A stretch of 64,000 bases of DNA from Lederbergia graminis (GTDB lineage Bacteria; Bacillota; Bacilli; Bacillales; Bacillaceae_C): assembly GCF_042655485.1 (NCBI RefSeq), contig NZ_JBHSMC010000003.1:124001-188000 (forward strand), read 5' to 3'. Positions 1-9,154 of this stretch are shown one piece after another. The translations under genes and the position numbers were made by a program. How positions within the stretch are numbered: the stretch's first letter is position 1; each line of letters begins with the position of its first letter. The notes under the pieces are model-generated. The model saw only the letters and a list, made by a program, of their open reading frames with translations. It searched no databases and had not been told where the DNA came from.

Positions 1-33
1 TGCAGTCATGGGATATAACCGTGGCTGCATTTT
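1..33 (+). terminator. Rho-independent terminator of an upstream gene
   Basis: TGCAGTCA at 1-8 pairs, with one G-T wobble, with TGGCTGCA at 22-29 and is followed by TTTT. It ends a transcript entering from outside the window. The same stem recurs after the first gene (1411-1454). Confidence 0.6.
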
Positions 34-74
34 AGTAAGGACAAACTATTTTTAAGGGAGAGACGGGGGATATA

Positions 75-1406
75 ATGAAGAAGATAAAAATAATATTATT
101 AGGCCTAATCTTAATATTATCCCTAGGTTCACCAGCTGTATTTGCTGAAGATAAAACGGCAACAGGGGATAATGTACTCAGATATGAAGGGGAAGTTTAT
201 TATGATGGGGTTATTAATAACGACGGATTAACAGCTGATTTACAACCAAAAGAAAAAATTGAATTCTCTGTTGGAGATCATGATTCATTTGCAGATGGGC
301 AATATGAGTTGTCGATATTAAGTACTGGGAACAGAACAGCTTATAATATTGAAGTGAATGGGGAAGCTGTTGGAACTGTTTCACGTATTGATACTGGTTT
401 TGATTTGGGAACAATCACATTAGACCCACTGCAAGAGGTATACTTAAATCTCAATGCTGGAGATGTTATAAGTATTCTTGCACCAGATGATGGTACATAT
501 GGGTGGCTCGATGCAGTTAACCTGAAATATGTTTCTGAATATGATCCAAGTGCTCCTGCAGTAGTCTCCATACCAGATTATGTACGTTATACGATTGAAG
601 CCGAAACGGGTGCATTTGATTCAGAAGAACAGGTTGGAATGGGAATTGTCAATGAGGATAATCAATATATTACTAATTTAGAAAAAGTCACAGCATCTTA
701 TACAATTCCAGCGGAGCTTAAAAAAGCTAAATATAACATGACAATACGCTATGTTAGTGAAACAACTGAAAAACACTTAAAAGTCACAGTTGAGGATATT
801 AGCAAACAAATTAAATGGTATTATACAGGACAATGGGACTGGTCAGCAGCTAAATTTTTAGAAGTTGGAACATGGGATTTAAATCCAGGTGATGTGATTT
901 CAATAAAGGGAGTTGAGTCTGATGCTTATATTCAAGTAGATTCTATAACTCTTACATCTACTACAGATATTGTAGGTGAAGAACCAGGCAATGAAACCGG
1001 CGATGAACCAGGTGAAGAGCCAGGCGATGAACCAGGTGAAGAGCCAGGCGAAGAACCAGGCGATGAAACTGGCGAAGAACCAGGCGATGAAACTGGCGAA
1101 GAACCAGGCGATGAAACTGGCGAAGAACCAGGCGATGAAACTGGCGAAGAACCAGGCGATGAAACTGGTGAGGAACCAGGCGATGAAACTGGTGAGGAAC
1201 CAAGTGATGAAACCGGCGAGGAACCAGATGATAAAGCTGGTGATAAATCAGAAAATGAAGGAACTGACCTTAAGGACGAATCGGATAATTCTGTAGAAAA
1301 CCCAAAAACAGGCGATACTGCAATTTCAGGATTTGTTAGTTTGGCAGGTTTAGCGTTAGCAGGTTGTGCTGGTTTAGTTTTTTACAGAAAAAGAATGTTA
1401 CATTAA
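75..1406 (+). CDS. Sortase-anchored surface protein with two CBM-like domains
   Basis: A 443-residue secreted, wall-anchored protein. Residues 1-24 form a signal peptide ending FAEDK. Two beta-rich modules follow (about 35-155 and 165-295); the second opens with YTIEAETGAF, the usual entry of CBM6/CBM35-like domains, so carbohydrate binding is likely. Residues 301-385 are acidic tandem repeats of the GDETGEEP type acting as a wall-spanning stalk. The C-terminus has the sorting motif NPKTGD (from residue 409), a hydrophobic segment and the tail YRKRMLH. NPKTG is the class B motif known from Bacillus IsdC, which fits the class B sortase encoded directly downstream. A terminator hairpin separates the two genes, so the sortase may be made at a lower level. 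The ligand is not known. Confidence 0.85.
   Translation: MKKIKIILLGLILILSLGSPAVFAEDKTATGDNVLRYEGEVYYDGVINNDGLTADLQPKEKIEFSVGDHDSFADGQYELSILSTGNRTAYNIEVNGEAVGTVSRIDTGFDLGTITLDPLQEVYLNLNAGDVISILAPDDGTYGWLDAVNLKYVSEYDPSAPAVVSIPDYVRYTIEAETGAFDSEEQVGMGIVNEDNQYITNLEKVTASYTIPAELKKAKYNMTIRYVSETTEKHLKVTVEDISKQIKWYYTGQWDWSAAKFLEVGTWDLNPGDVISIKGVESDAYIQVDSITLTSTTDIVGEEPGNETGDEPGEEPGDEPGEEPGEEPGDETGEEPGDETGEEPGDETGEEPGDETGEEPGDETGEEPGDETGEEPSDETGEEPDDKAGDKSENEGTDLKDESDNSVENPKTGDTAISGFVSLAGLALAGCAGLVFYRKRMLH
975..1227 (+). repeat. 24-bp tandem repeat encoding GDETGEEP
   Basis: A 24-bp unit coding Gly-Asp-Glu-Thr-Gly-Glu-Glu-Pro is repeated in tandem with small variants (Pro for Thr, Ser for Gly). Central copies are nearly identical at DNA level, which suggests recent expansion and likely length variation between strains. 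It encodes the acidic stalk of the surface protein. Confidence 0.9.
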
Positions 1407-1410
1407 TCTA

Positions 1411-1454
1411 AAAAAAGATGCAGTCATAAAAATGTAAATGGCTGCATCTTTTTT
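1411..1454 (+). terminator. Intergenic terminator or attenuator before the sortase gene
   Basis: A-rich run then GATGCAGTCA pairs with TGGCTGCATC followed by six T. It lies only 18 nt before the sortase start, so it probably terminates most transcripts of the abundant surface protein and lets some read through. Confidence 0.85.
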
Positions 1455-1472
1455 CTAGAGGTGGGATATATA

Positions 1473-2312
1473 GTGAAAAATAATAAGTGGGAACTGAAAA
1501 GAATAATTTTCTATTTAGGGATATCTCTTTGTATTGGGATTTTTATTTTTTCAATCTTTAATATAGGAAAGTATATGGTAGCAAGCGCTGAAAATAAAAA
1601 TACAAATAAAGAAATCCAAGAAACCTTCTATCAACATAAAGAACCAATCGCTCATGAAACGAAAGAAGAAATAATTCTAGAAACAAATCAAGCTGAAGAG
1701 GATTCCTTGGTAACGCGGGAAGAAAAAGATGAGTCAACGGTAGCCTATAAAGAAATATCACAGCATTTTGAACCATTACTTGAAATTAATGAGGAGACGG
1801 TTGGCTGGATTAAAATTGATAACACTGTTATTGATTACCCTGTTGTCCAAGCAAAAGATAATGATTATTACTTAGATCACAATTTCCAAAAAGAAAAAAG
1901 CAGTGCAGGTGCCTTATTCTTAGATTACCGTAATTCGATTGATGATTTGGATCAGAATACAATTATATATGGTCATCATATGAAGGATGGTTCGATGTTT
2001 AAAGGCCTAGTGAAATATAGAAACCCGGACTTCTATAAAGCGAATCGTACCATTACATTTGAGACTTTATACAGGGAAATGAAATGGGAAATTTTCGCTG
2101 TTTATATTACAGACACAGATTTTAATTATATCAATCCGAATTTTAAGGATGGAGATGAGTTTCAAGGGTTCTTGCAAAAAGTCGAAGAAAAATCACAATA
2201 CGAATTAGATACAAGTATTGAATATGATGATAAGATACTAACACTATCGACTTGTGATTATGATTTTGATGATGCCCGCCTTGTTGTGCAAGCAAAATTA
2301 ATAGCAGAATAA
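1473..2312 (+). CDS. srtB: Class B sortase
   Basis: A membrane-anchored transpeptidase that cleaves NPxTx sorting signals and links proteins to peptidoglycan. A single N-terminal membrane segment (about residues 9-35) is followed by an acidic, charged linker and the sortase barrel. The catalytic His is in IYGHHMKDGSMF, the Cys in LSTCDYDFDDARLVV, and the Arg follows in the same motif; TLSTC is the class B signature. I prefer the GTG at 1473: the ribosome binding site AGAGGTGG at 1457-1464 overlaps an upstream in-frame GTG at 1461 and sits 8 nt before 1473. The obvious substrate is the NPKTGD protein encoded just upstream. Confidence 0.9.
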   Translation: MKNNKWELKRIIFYLGISLCIGIFIFSIFNIGKYMVASAENKNTNKEIQETFYQHKEPIAHETKEEIILETNQAEEDSLVTREEKDESTVAYKEISQHFEPLLEINEETVGWIKIDNTVIDYPVVQAKDNDYYLDHNFQKEKSSAGALFLDYRNSIDDLDQNTIIYGHHMKDGSMFKGLVKYRNPDFYKANRTITFETLYREMKWEIFAVYITDTDFNYINPNFKDGDEFQGFLQKVEEKSQYELDTSIEYDDKILTLSTCDYDFDDARLVVQAKLIAE

Positions 2313-2320
2313 TAAGTAAT

Positions 2321-2400
2321 AAAAAGCATTGGATTGTGAACTGCCCCCCTGTCAAGGTAGACAGGGGCAGTTCATTGATCGTTCGATGCTTTTTATTTTT
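2321..2400 (+). terminator. Strong composite terminator after the sortase gene
   Basis: An inner stem GAACTGCC...GGCAGTTC around the loop AAGGTA is nested in an outer AAAAAGCAT...ATGCTTTTT pairing and ends in a T-rich tract. It closes the surface protein-sortase unit. Confidence 0.85.
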
Positions 2401-2546
2401 AGGAAATTCATAGAGGTATGGTGAAGTTTATTAACAGGACAGTGTCTGAATTTACTATATATGGCTTCAGTCATATTCCTTCAAAACCTTGTGGACTATA
2501 ATTTATGTAAGCACTTTTATACACGTGGGAAAGGGGGAGGAGCGAA

Positions 2547-5500
2547 GTGATACAAAGAAGAATGATTATTACTATACTGTCTATATGTATAGTGTTATTA
2601 CTTATCAGTCTAGGTATATATAAATTTACATTTGATAAGAAAAAAGAGACAGATGCTATGGAGAAATCAACAGTTAGCACGGAAGAACTAGTCCATTCAC
2701 CAGACGGAAAAGTAGGTTTAATATTTAGACTTTCAAGTAATGGAACCCCGCAATATGAAGTTTCCTTTAATGGAACAAATGTAATTGAACCCTCTCAGTT
2801 AGGTTTTCAATTAAGAAATCAGGAACCGCTTCAGCAAAATTTTGAAATAATAAATACATCTATAGAAGAATTTGAAGAAACATGGGAGCCGGTATGGGGA
2901 GAAAAGCAATCTGTTGAAAATCATTATAAACAATTAACGGTCCATTTGCAGGAAAAGGATACACCAAACCGAAAAATGGATGTAGAATTCAGAGTGTTTA
3001 ATGATGGTGTCGGTTTTAGATACATACTACCAAAGCAGGAAAACCTAAGTGGGGTACTACAAATTACCTCGGAAGACACAGAATTCAAATTAGCCGATAA
3101 TAATACATCCTGGTGGATTCCAAAGGACTGGGATAGCTATGAATATAATTATGAGCAAACTCCATTAAATGAGGTATTTGAGGTTCACACTCCATTCACT
3201 ATGAAAACACCAGAGGGCATTCATATAACTATTCATGAAGCTGCACTTGTTGATTATGCAGGAATGGCATTAAAAAGGAGCGGGAAAAACACACTAACAT
3301 CTATTTTGGCTCCTTGGCCAAATAGTGAGGTGAAAGTTATAAAAGAATCCTATCCTGTCATTACGCCATGGAGAACGATTCAAATCGGAGAGAATGCAGG
3401 AGCATTAGTAGAATCGGATTTGATAGAAAATCTTAATGATCCCAATGTATTGGCGGATACATCCTGGATCACACCAATGAAGTATGTCGGTATATGGTGG
3501 GAAATGCATATCGATAAGTCAACTTGGGCATCTGGAGATAAGCATGGTGCTACAACCGAAAATGCTAAGAGATATATTGATTTTGCCCATCAGTACTTAG
3601 ATAGCAAACAGCAAGACATAGGACTACTTGTGGAAGGTTGGAATATTGGCTGGGACGGTAATTGGATGGATAATGGCCATTTATTCGATTTTACGAAGGC
3701 ATATCCGGATTTTGATTTAGAAGAAGTAGTTCAATATGGAAAAGAGCGCGGTGTTCATTATATTGCTCACAACGAAACATCTGGGGATATCATCAATTAT
3801 GAAACGCAAATGGATGAAGCTTACTCACTCTATGAAAACTTAGGAATAAGTGCAATAAAAAGTGGCTATGTTGCCGATTATGGTATGAAAAATCCAGAAG
3901 GATACCATCACCACGGTCAATATATGGTAAACCATTACCTGCACACGATAAAAAAAGCTGCCGAGCATAAAATAATGCTGAATATTCATGAGCCGATTAA
4001 AAGTACTGGTTTAGTCCGTACATACCCGAATTGGGTAAGTAGCGAAGGTGTGATGGGAATGGAGTATAATGCTTGGAGTGCAGGGCATTATCTTTCACAT
4101 CTAACAACCTTGCCATTTACAAGGATGATGGCAGGACCAATCGATTACACACCAGGTATTTTTGATGTAGAAATCGCGGGCAGGGAGGAACGTGTTCCTT
4201 CGACTCGAGCCCAACAGCTAGCACTATATGTAATTATCACAAGCGGCGCTCAGATGGTTACAGACCTACCAGAAAACTATTTGGATGCACAAGGTGAAAT
4301 TTTACCAGAATTTAAATTTATTAAAGATGTCCCTGTGACCTGGGATGATATTATCGTACCGAATGCCGAGATTGGTAATTATGTAACGATTGTCCGTCGT
4401 AGTGGCGAAGAGTGGTATATTGGTAGTATCACAGATGAAGAGACAAGGGAAATAACGATTCCACTCGGCTTCTTGGAAAACGACCAGCAATATGTTGCGG
4501 AAATTTACTCCGATGGTGAAGAGGCACACTGGGCAAAGAATCCTACTCCAGTTGATCTGACAAAAGTAATAGTGAATAGTGAAGATACACTAATTGCTTC
4601 TCTTGCTGCTGGGGGAGGGCAAGCTGTTAGAATTTACCCCGCTACAGAGGAGGAACAAGCTGTAATTCCGCAGTATTCACGACCTAATGTAAAGATCACT
4701 TTCACTGAATTACCAACAACTATACAAGCCAATGATGTACTAGATATTCACATTACCGTTGAAAACGATGGAAATGTTTTAGCTAGCAAAAAGGTAGAAA
4801 TGCAAATAGATGATGAAACCGTTGTAGAGGAGACTATTAGAATTGCACCTCAAACTCAAAAAGAAGTGCAATTAATCTATGATAAACTCTTTGAGTTAGG
4901 GGATTACTCCATAAAAATTAATAACGAAATCAAAAACATCAAAGTTACGGAGAAAGAACCATCATTTGAATATAGTGATTTCCAATTGGAGGCCGCATCC
5001 AATACGATCATTGCTACGGCTACAGTAAAAAATCTTGGCAGTTCAACTGGCTCTGTCGATGTTCCCTTATACATTAATGGAGAACAAGTAGAAACGCAAA
5101 CCGTAGAAGTGCATGCAAAAGCAGGGGGAGGAACAAAAACAGTAAGGTTTTCATATAAACTTCCTACAGATATAGGCATCTATGAAGTTTCTATTGGCAA
5201 TCACGAGCCTGTTATTGTTGCATTACCAGTGATTAACTTGTCCGGAAATTGGTTGTTTAAACAAGGGGACGCTCCAAAGTGGAAAGATATGGAGTTTGAT
5301 GATAGTGACTGGTCTTCGGTAACACTGCCTTCATCTTGGGAAACTCATTCCCAGTATACAGCTGATAATGTATATGGTTGGTATCGGAAAAAAATCCATA
5401 TTCCAATAGAGTGGAACGGGTATTCATTAAAGATAACCCTAGGAAAAATTGATGATGTTGATGTAACTTATTTTAATGGAGAGAAAATTGGTCAATCCGG

Positions 5501-5687
5501 GGTCTTTCCTTCTGGAAATAATGGGGAAGGCATGGAAACGGCATGGGAAAAAGTACGGGAATATGTAATCCCTGCTTCTGCTATAAAATTTGGTGAAGAG
5601 AATATAATTAGTATACGCGTATTTGACGGTACTGGAGGCGGTGGACTTTACGAAGGACCACTTAACTCCATTGAACTTATAAAGTGA
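2547..5687 (+). CDS. GH97 glycoside hydrolase with CARDB and GH2-like domains
   Basis: A 1046-residue protein with one N-terminal membrane or signal segment (residues 6-27), so it acts outside the membrane. Order: GH97 N-terminal beta-sandwich (about 45-290), GH97 barrel (about 300-580), C-terminal sandwich (about 590-690), two CARDB-like domains (about 705-890) and a GH2-type sugar-binding jelly roll (about 895-1046; WLFKQGD, WYRKKIHIP, FNGEKIG). Glu482 (NIHEPIK) and Glu506 (GMEYN) are 24 residues apart and Glu410 (HNETSGD) lies 72 before, matching the spacing I recall for the base pair and acid (439, 508, 532) of inverting SusB. An alpha-glucosidase-like activity is therefore likely. GTG start after AAGGGGGAGGAG. 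GH97 is mainly a Bacteroidota family, so its presence here is unusual. Confidence 0.85.
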   Translation: MIQRRMIITILSICIVLLLISLGIYKFTFDKKKETDAMEKSTVSTEELVHSPDGKVGLIFRLSSNGTPQYEVSFNGTNVIEPSQLGFQLRNQEPLQQNFEIINTSIEEFEETWEPVWGEKQSVENHYKQLTVHLQEKDTPNRKMDVEFRVFNDGVGFRYILPKQENLSGVLQITSEDTEFKLADNNTSWWIPKDWDSYEYNYEQTPLNEVFEVHTPFTMKTPEGIHITIHEAALVDYAGMALKRSGKNTLTSILAPWPNSEVKVIKESYPVITPWRTIQIGENAGALVESDLIENLNDPNVLADTSWITPMKYVGIWWEMHIDKSTWASGDKHGATTENAKRYIDFAHQYLDSKQQDIGLLVEGWNIGWDGNWMDNGHLFDFTKAYPDFDLEEVVQYGKERGVHYIAHNETSGDIINYETQMDEAYSLYENLGISAIKSGYVADYGMKNPEGYHHHGQYMVNHYLHTIKKAAEHKIMLNIHEPIKSTGLVRTYPNWVSSEGVMGMEYNAWSAGHYLSHLTTLPFTRMMAGPIDYTPGIFDVEIAGREERVPSTRAQQLALYVIITSGAQMVTDLPENYLDAQGEILPEFKFIKDVPVTWDDIIVPNAEIGNYVTIVRRSGEEWYIGSITDEETREITIPLGFLENDQQYVAEIYSDGEEAHWAKNPTPVDLTKVIVNSEDTLIASLAAGGGQAVRIYPATEEEQAVIPQYSRPNVKITFTELPTTIQANDVLDIHITVENDGNVLASKKVEMQIDDETVVEETIRIAPQTQKEVQLIYDKLFELGDYSIKINNEIKNIKVTEKEPSFEYSDFQLEAASNTIIATATVKNLGSSTGSVDVPLYINGEQVETQTVEVHAKAGGGTKTVRFSYKLPTDIGIYEVSIGNHEPVIVALPVINLSGNWLFKQGDAPKWKDMEFDDSDWSSVTLPSSWETHSQYTADNVYGWYRKKIHIPIEWNGYSLKITLGKIDDVDVTYFNGEKIGQSGVFPSGNNGEGMETAWEKVREYVIPASAIKFGEENIISIRVFDGTGGGGLYEGPLNSIELIK

Positions 5688-5715
5688 AGTAATTACCTAC
5701 CGTCTTAGTATGATG

Positions 5716-5744
5716 ATAATCCCCATTTCAATGATGGGGATTAT
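5716..5744 (+). terminator. Terminator after the GH97 gene
   Basis: ATAATCCCCAT and ATGGGGATTAT form an 11-bp stem, followed by a short TTTCG tail. Confidence 0.7.
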
Positions 5745-5824
5745 TTCGTTAGTATGTTATTATAATAATATTATTGAAGATTCTTACAGCAAGATAGGGA
5801 AAATATAGTCTAGGAGAAAGATGA

Positions 5825-7012
5825 ATGACTAAACAATTACGTAAAGGAAATAAAGACCTAATAAAGGAATTAAATAGATCACTTGTAATTAATCAAATTC
5901 GCCTAAATGGGCCCATTTCACGTACAACCCTTGCTAAAAATACAAACCTAGGTTTATCTACCATTACTAACATTGTAGATTCATTAATATCGGAATCATA
6001 TGTAAATGAAGTAGGAGCAGGATCATCTAATGGTGGCAGGAAACCAATCCTATTAAAATTTAATGAGAATATTGGTTCCGTTATTGGAATAAAAATTGAG
6101 CCAAAGCAAATTATTATGGCGATTGCGGATTTTAATGCGAAAATTATGCGGAAAATTTCCTTTGATTTAGAAGGGAATATTACAAAAAAAGCAATGTTGA
6201 GTAAAATAATCGATAAAATGGAAAGTTTATTAAGCACTCTGGACAAGGAACAAAAACTAAATGGGATTGGAATTGCCATTTCAGGAATAGTAAATCCTTC
6301 TAAAAAAATCCTTGATTATTCTCCTATTCTTAATTGGAAGGATATTGATTTTCAACCATTAGAAAAACATTTTAATGTTCCTGTTTTGATAGATAATGAT
6401 GCAAACGTTTTCTCTTTGGCCCACCTTTGGGATGGAGTTGGTAAAGTGTATAACCACTACATCGGAGTCACTTTTGGGGTTGGTATTGGAGCTGGAATTG
6501 TCATTAATAGAACGTTATTCCGTGGAAATTACGGTGGTGCTGGTGAATTTGGACATATGATAATAGAAAGAAATGGAAAGCGCTGTTACTGTGGCCAAAA
6601 CGGATGTCTAGAAATGTATACTTCTGATCAATATCTTATTCAAGAGGCAGCAGATTTACATCTTGCCAATACAGATGTTGATTCAATTAATATAGATACA
6701 CTCTATGTTGCGGCAGAAAATGGGAACAAAGATATTCAACAACTCCTTATAAAACAGGGGAAAAATCTAGGAGTAGGGCTGAAAAGTGTCATTAACTTTT
6801 TAAACCCAGAAGCAATCATACTTGGAGGTGAAGGGCTCAGAGGAATGCCATATGTGAAGGATGGGATATTACAAGAGGTAGAAAATAATTTCTTTTCCGG
6901 TTATGAGAAAAAAATAAATGTCCATATTTCAGATTTAGGTGATGATGTGTGGTTAATTGGTGCTTGCGCACTTGTGCTAGAGGAGATTTTTACATCACCA
7001 ATATACAAGTAG
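5825..7012 (+). CDS. ROK-family transcriptional regulator
   Basis: A 395-residue repressor of the NagC/XylR type. Residues 14-75 form a winged helix (NQIRLNGPISRTTLAKNTNL, then a recognition helix STITNIVDSLI). The rest is a ROK sugar-kinase-fold domain with GVGIGAGIVIN, GEFGHM and the zinc-binding CYCGQNGCLEMY signature. ROK repressors usually sense a sugar and regulate the genes beside them, so the GH97 gene and surface protein unit are likely targets. The upstream gap holds an AT-rich palindrome (AATAATATTATT at 5764-5775) that could be an operator, although it is low complexity. No kinase activity is implied because a DNA-binding domain is present. Confidence 0.88.
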   Translation: MTKQLRKGNKDLIKELNRSLVINQIRLNGPISRTTLAKNTNLGLSTITNIVDSLISESYVNEVGAGSSNGGRKPILLKFNENIGSVIGIKIEPKQIIMAIADFNAKIMRKISFDLEGNITKKAMLSKIIDKMESLLSTLDKEQKLNGIGIAISGIVNPSKKILDYSPILNWKDIDFQPLEKHFNVPVLIDNDANVFSLAHLWDGVGKVYNHYIGVTFGVGIGAGIVINRTLFRGNYGGAGEFGHMIIERNGKRCYCGQNGCLEMYTSDQYLIQEAADLHLANTDVDSINIDTLYVAAENGNKDIQQLLIKQGKNLGVGLKSVINFLNPEAIILGGEGLRGMPYVKDGILQEVENNFFSGYEKKINVHISDLGDDVWLIGACALVLEEIFTSPIYK

Positions 7013-7069
7013 TAGTAAAAGAGTATTACCGATTGAATTTGAATTTGAGAGGAAAAGGGGAGATACCCA

Positions 7070-8038
7070 GTGCAAATGAATTTAGTGAAACATCTCGTTG
7101 ATAAAGTGAAGGAAAATATTCAGCAAGTCATCATTGGCAAAGACGAAACGATTGATCATATAATGGTCGCACTTATTTCTTCAGGACATATTTTGTTGGA
7201 GGATGTTCCGGGAACAGGGAAGACGTTATTAGCAAAATCGCTGGCACAATCATTAGATTGTACATATAAACGCATACAGTTTACTCCTGATTTACTACCT
7301 TCTGATGTAACTGGTATTAACTTCTATAGTCAGAAGGAATCTGAATTTGTATTTCGACCAGGTCCAATTTTTTCTAATATCGTTTTAGCGGATGAAATTA
7401 ATCGAGCTACACCTAGAACGCAGTCGAGCCTCTTAGAATGTATGGAAGAAAGACAGACAACCATTGATGGTGAAACACATACATTAGAAAATCCGTTTAT
7501 AGTCATCGCAACGCAAAATCCACTAGAAAGCCAAGGCACTTTCCCACTCCCAGAAGCACAGCTAGATCGTTTTTTGTTAAAAATAAATATGGGTTATCCC
7601 AACAAAGAAGAAGGAATTGCTATTTTAAAGCGATTTAAGGGAAAAAATCCTCTTCATCAATTAGAGGCAGTTGCAACTAAAGAAGAAATTGTAGAGGCAC
7701 AACAAATTTATTCACACGTTTTTATAAGTGATGATATGTATGAATATGTAATGGATATCATTGAAAAGACACGTAATCATGATGATATCGAACTTGGGGT
7801 TAGTCCACGTGGTAGCCAAGCATTGCTGAAGACCATTCAAGTTCATGCCTTAATAAAAGGAAGAGAATTTGTCACTCCAGATGATGTGAAAGCAATGGTG
7901 AAACCAGTACTTGGACACCGAATCATCCTATCACATGCAAAACGAGTAAGAGAAAATCAGATTGCTGCAATTTTAGACGGAATTATCAAAGATGTCCGGG
8001 TTCCTACAGAAGAATTATCTGGGAAAGGACTCTCATAA
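7070..8038 (+). CDS. MoxR-family AAA+ ATPase
   Basis: A 322-residue AAA+ chaperone-like ATPase. Walker A is EDVPGTGKTLL (about residues 44-54), Walker B is VLADEINRA (about 104-112), and sensor motifs lie in VIATQNPLESQGTFPLPEAQ and the AAA lid is C-terminal. The GTG start at 7070 follows AGGAAAAGGGGAGA; an ATG at 7076 is an alternative. It is the first gene of a tight operon (3 nt to the next gene) with DUF58 and DUF4129 proteins, a conserved arrangement thought to assemble or mature membrane or envelope complexes. Confidence 0.92.
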   Translation: MQMNLVKHLVDKVKENIQQVIIGKDETIDHIMVALISSGHILLEDVPGTGKTLLAKSLAQSLDCTYKRIQFTPDLLPSDVTGINFYSQKESEFVFRPGPIFSNIVLADEINRATPRTQSSLLECMEERQTTIDGETHTLENPFIVIATQNPLESQGTFPLPEAQLDRFLLKINMGYPNKEEGIAILKRFKGKNPLHQLEAVATKEEIVEAQQIYSHVFISDDMYEYVMDIIEKTRNHDDIELGVSPRGSQALLKTIQVHALIKGREFVTPDDVKAMVKPVLGHRIILSHAKRVRENQIAAILDGIIKDVRVPTEELSGKGLS

Positions 8039-8041
8039 TTT

Positions 8042-9139
8042 ATGAATATCGCATGGTTTATCTTTACTACGTTTGTGGTGATAGGTATTCAAAGTTTCGT
8101 CTTTGGGAAATGGGGATTAAGGAAGGTCGAGTATAATCGCTCTTTTAGTGAACGGGCTGTTTTTGAAGGGGAAGTTGTAGAAATGATTGACGAAGTTTCT
8201 AATCCCAAATTGCTCCCTGTTCCATGGTTGCGACTTGAATCAAAGATTGACCCGAGCTTACAATTTCATCAATCTGCTGCGCTAGATAATGAGATTAATA
8301 GTAATGCATTTCATCGCACTTTATTTAGCTTAATGCCGTATCAAAAAGTTACTCGTAGACAGAAGCTAACATGTACGAAACGTGGATTTTACCAGTTCCA
8401 GACCGTTTCGCTTTCAACAGGAGATATATTTGGTATTGATAAAACATTTACAAGTGTGGATTCGACAGCAGAAATCATTGTATACCCTCCACTTATAAAG
8501 CAAGAGGATTTACCATTACCTGCCCACAGTTGGTTAGGTGAGGTGATTGCCAAAAGGTGGATTATCGATGATCCATTTTTAACAGCTGGTGTTCGTGATT
8601 ATGCGAGTGGAGATCCACTAAATTCTATTAATTGGAAATCAACTGCAAGAACGAATAGATTACAAGTTACGAAAAAGGATTTTTCTGCAGACCATCACAT
8701 TATGATTTATTTAAACTTTAATCAAACAGAAGACATATGGCGTCCCATTGTCGACGAAGCATCAATGGAAGAAACGATTTCCTATGCTGCTTCCATCACT
8801 CAATATGCCATATCCAAAGGAATCCATATTGGGTTTGGATGTAATTCGTACATTGATAAAGATGACAAACAAGCAATCAGTATTGATCCAGCCAATGGAA
8901 AACAACAACTGACGTATCTATTAGAAACAATGGCGAAGTTAAAAATAGGTACGAGTACGTACTTTGACTATTTTCTCCAAGCCGAAGTAGATAAACAAAT
9001 AGAAGGCACGGATATACTCATTATCTCCAACATTATGACGGAGAAGATGGAGGAGCTTTGTAAGAAATTAGAGGCGAATGGAAATTCTGTTGAGGTTCAT
9101 TCCCTCCATCAAGATGTTTTATATAAAAGAGCAGGTTAG
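8042..9139 (+). CDS. DUF58 domain protein
   Basis: A 365-residue protein with an N-terminal hydrophobic segment (residues 3-20) and the DUF58 signature VRDYASGDPLNSINWKSTAR near residues 180-200, followed by a von Willebrand A-like region. In the MoxR operon type, DUF58 proteins are the VWA-like partner of the ATPase. It starts 3 nt after the MoxR stop, so translation is probably coupled. The precise substrate of this system is not known. Confidence 0.88.
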   Translation: MNIAWFIFTTFVVIGIQSFVFGKWGLRKVEYNRSFSERAVFEGEVVEMIDEVSNPKLLPVPWLRLESKIDPSLQFHQSAALDNEINSNAFHRTLFSLMPYQKVTRRQKLTCTKRGFYQFQTVSLSTGDIFGIDKTFTSVDSTAEIIVYPPLIKQEDLPLPAHSWLGEVIAKRWIIDDPFLTAGVRDYASGDPLNSINWKSTARTNRLQVTKKDFSADHHIMIYLNFNQTEDIWRPIVDEASMEETISYAASITQYAISKGIHIGFGCNSYIDKDDKQAISIDPANGKQQLTYLLETMAKLKIGTSTYFDYFLQAEVDKQIEGTDILIISNIMTEKMEELCKKLEANGNSVEVHSLHQDVLYKRAG

Positions 9140-9154
9140 GAAGGGGGAAGGGAA

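Noticed and set aside
961..1203. Minus-strand and alternate-frame ORFs over the acidic repeat
   Set aside because: They are products of the 24-bp repeat read in other frames (VLRQFHRL-type repeats) and have no ribosome binding sites.
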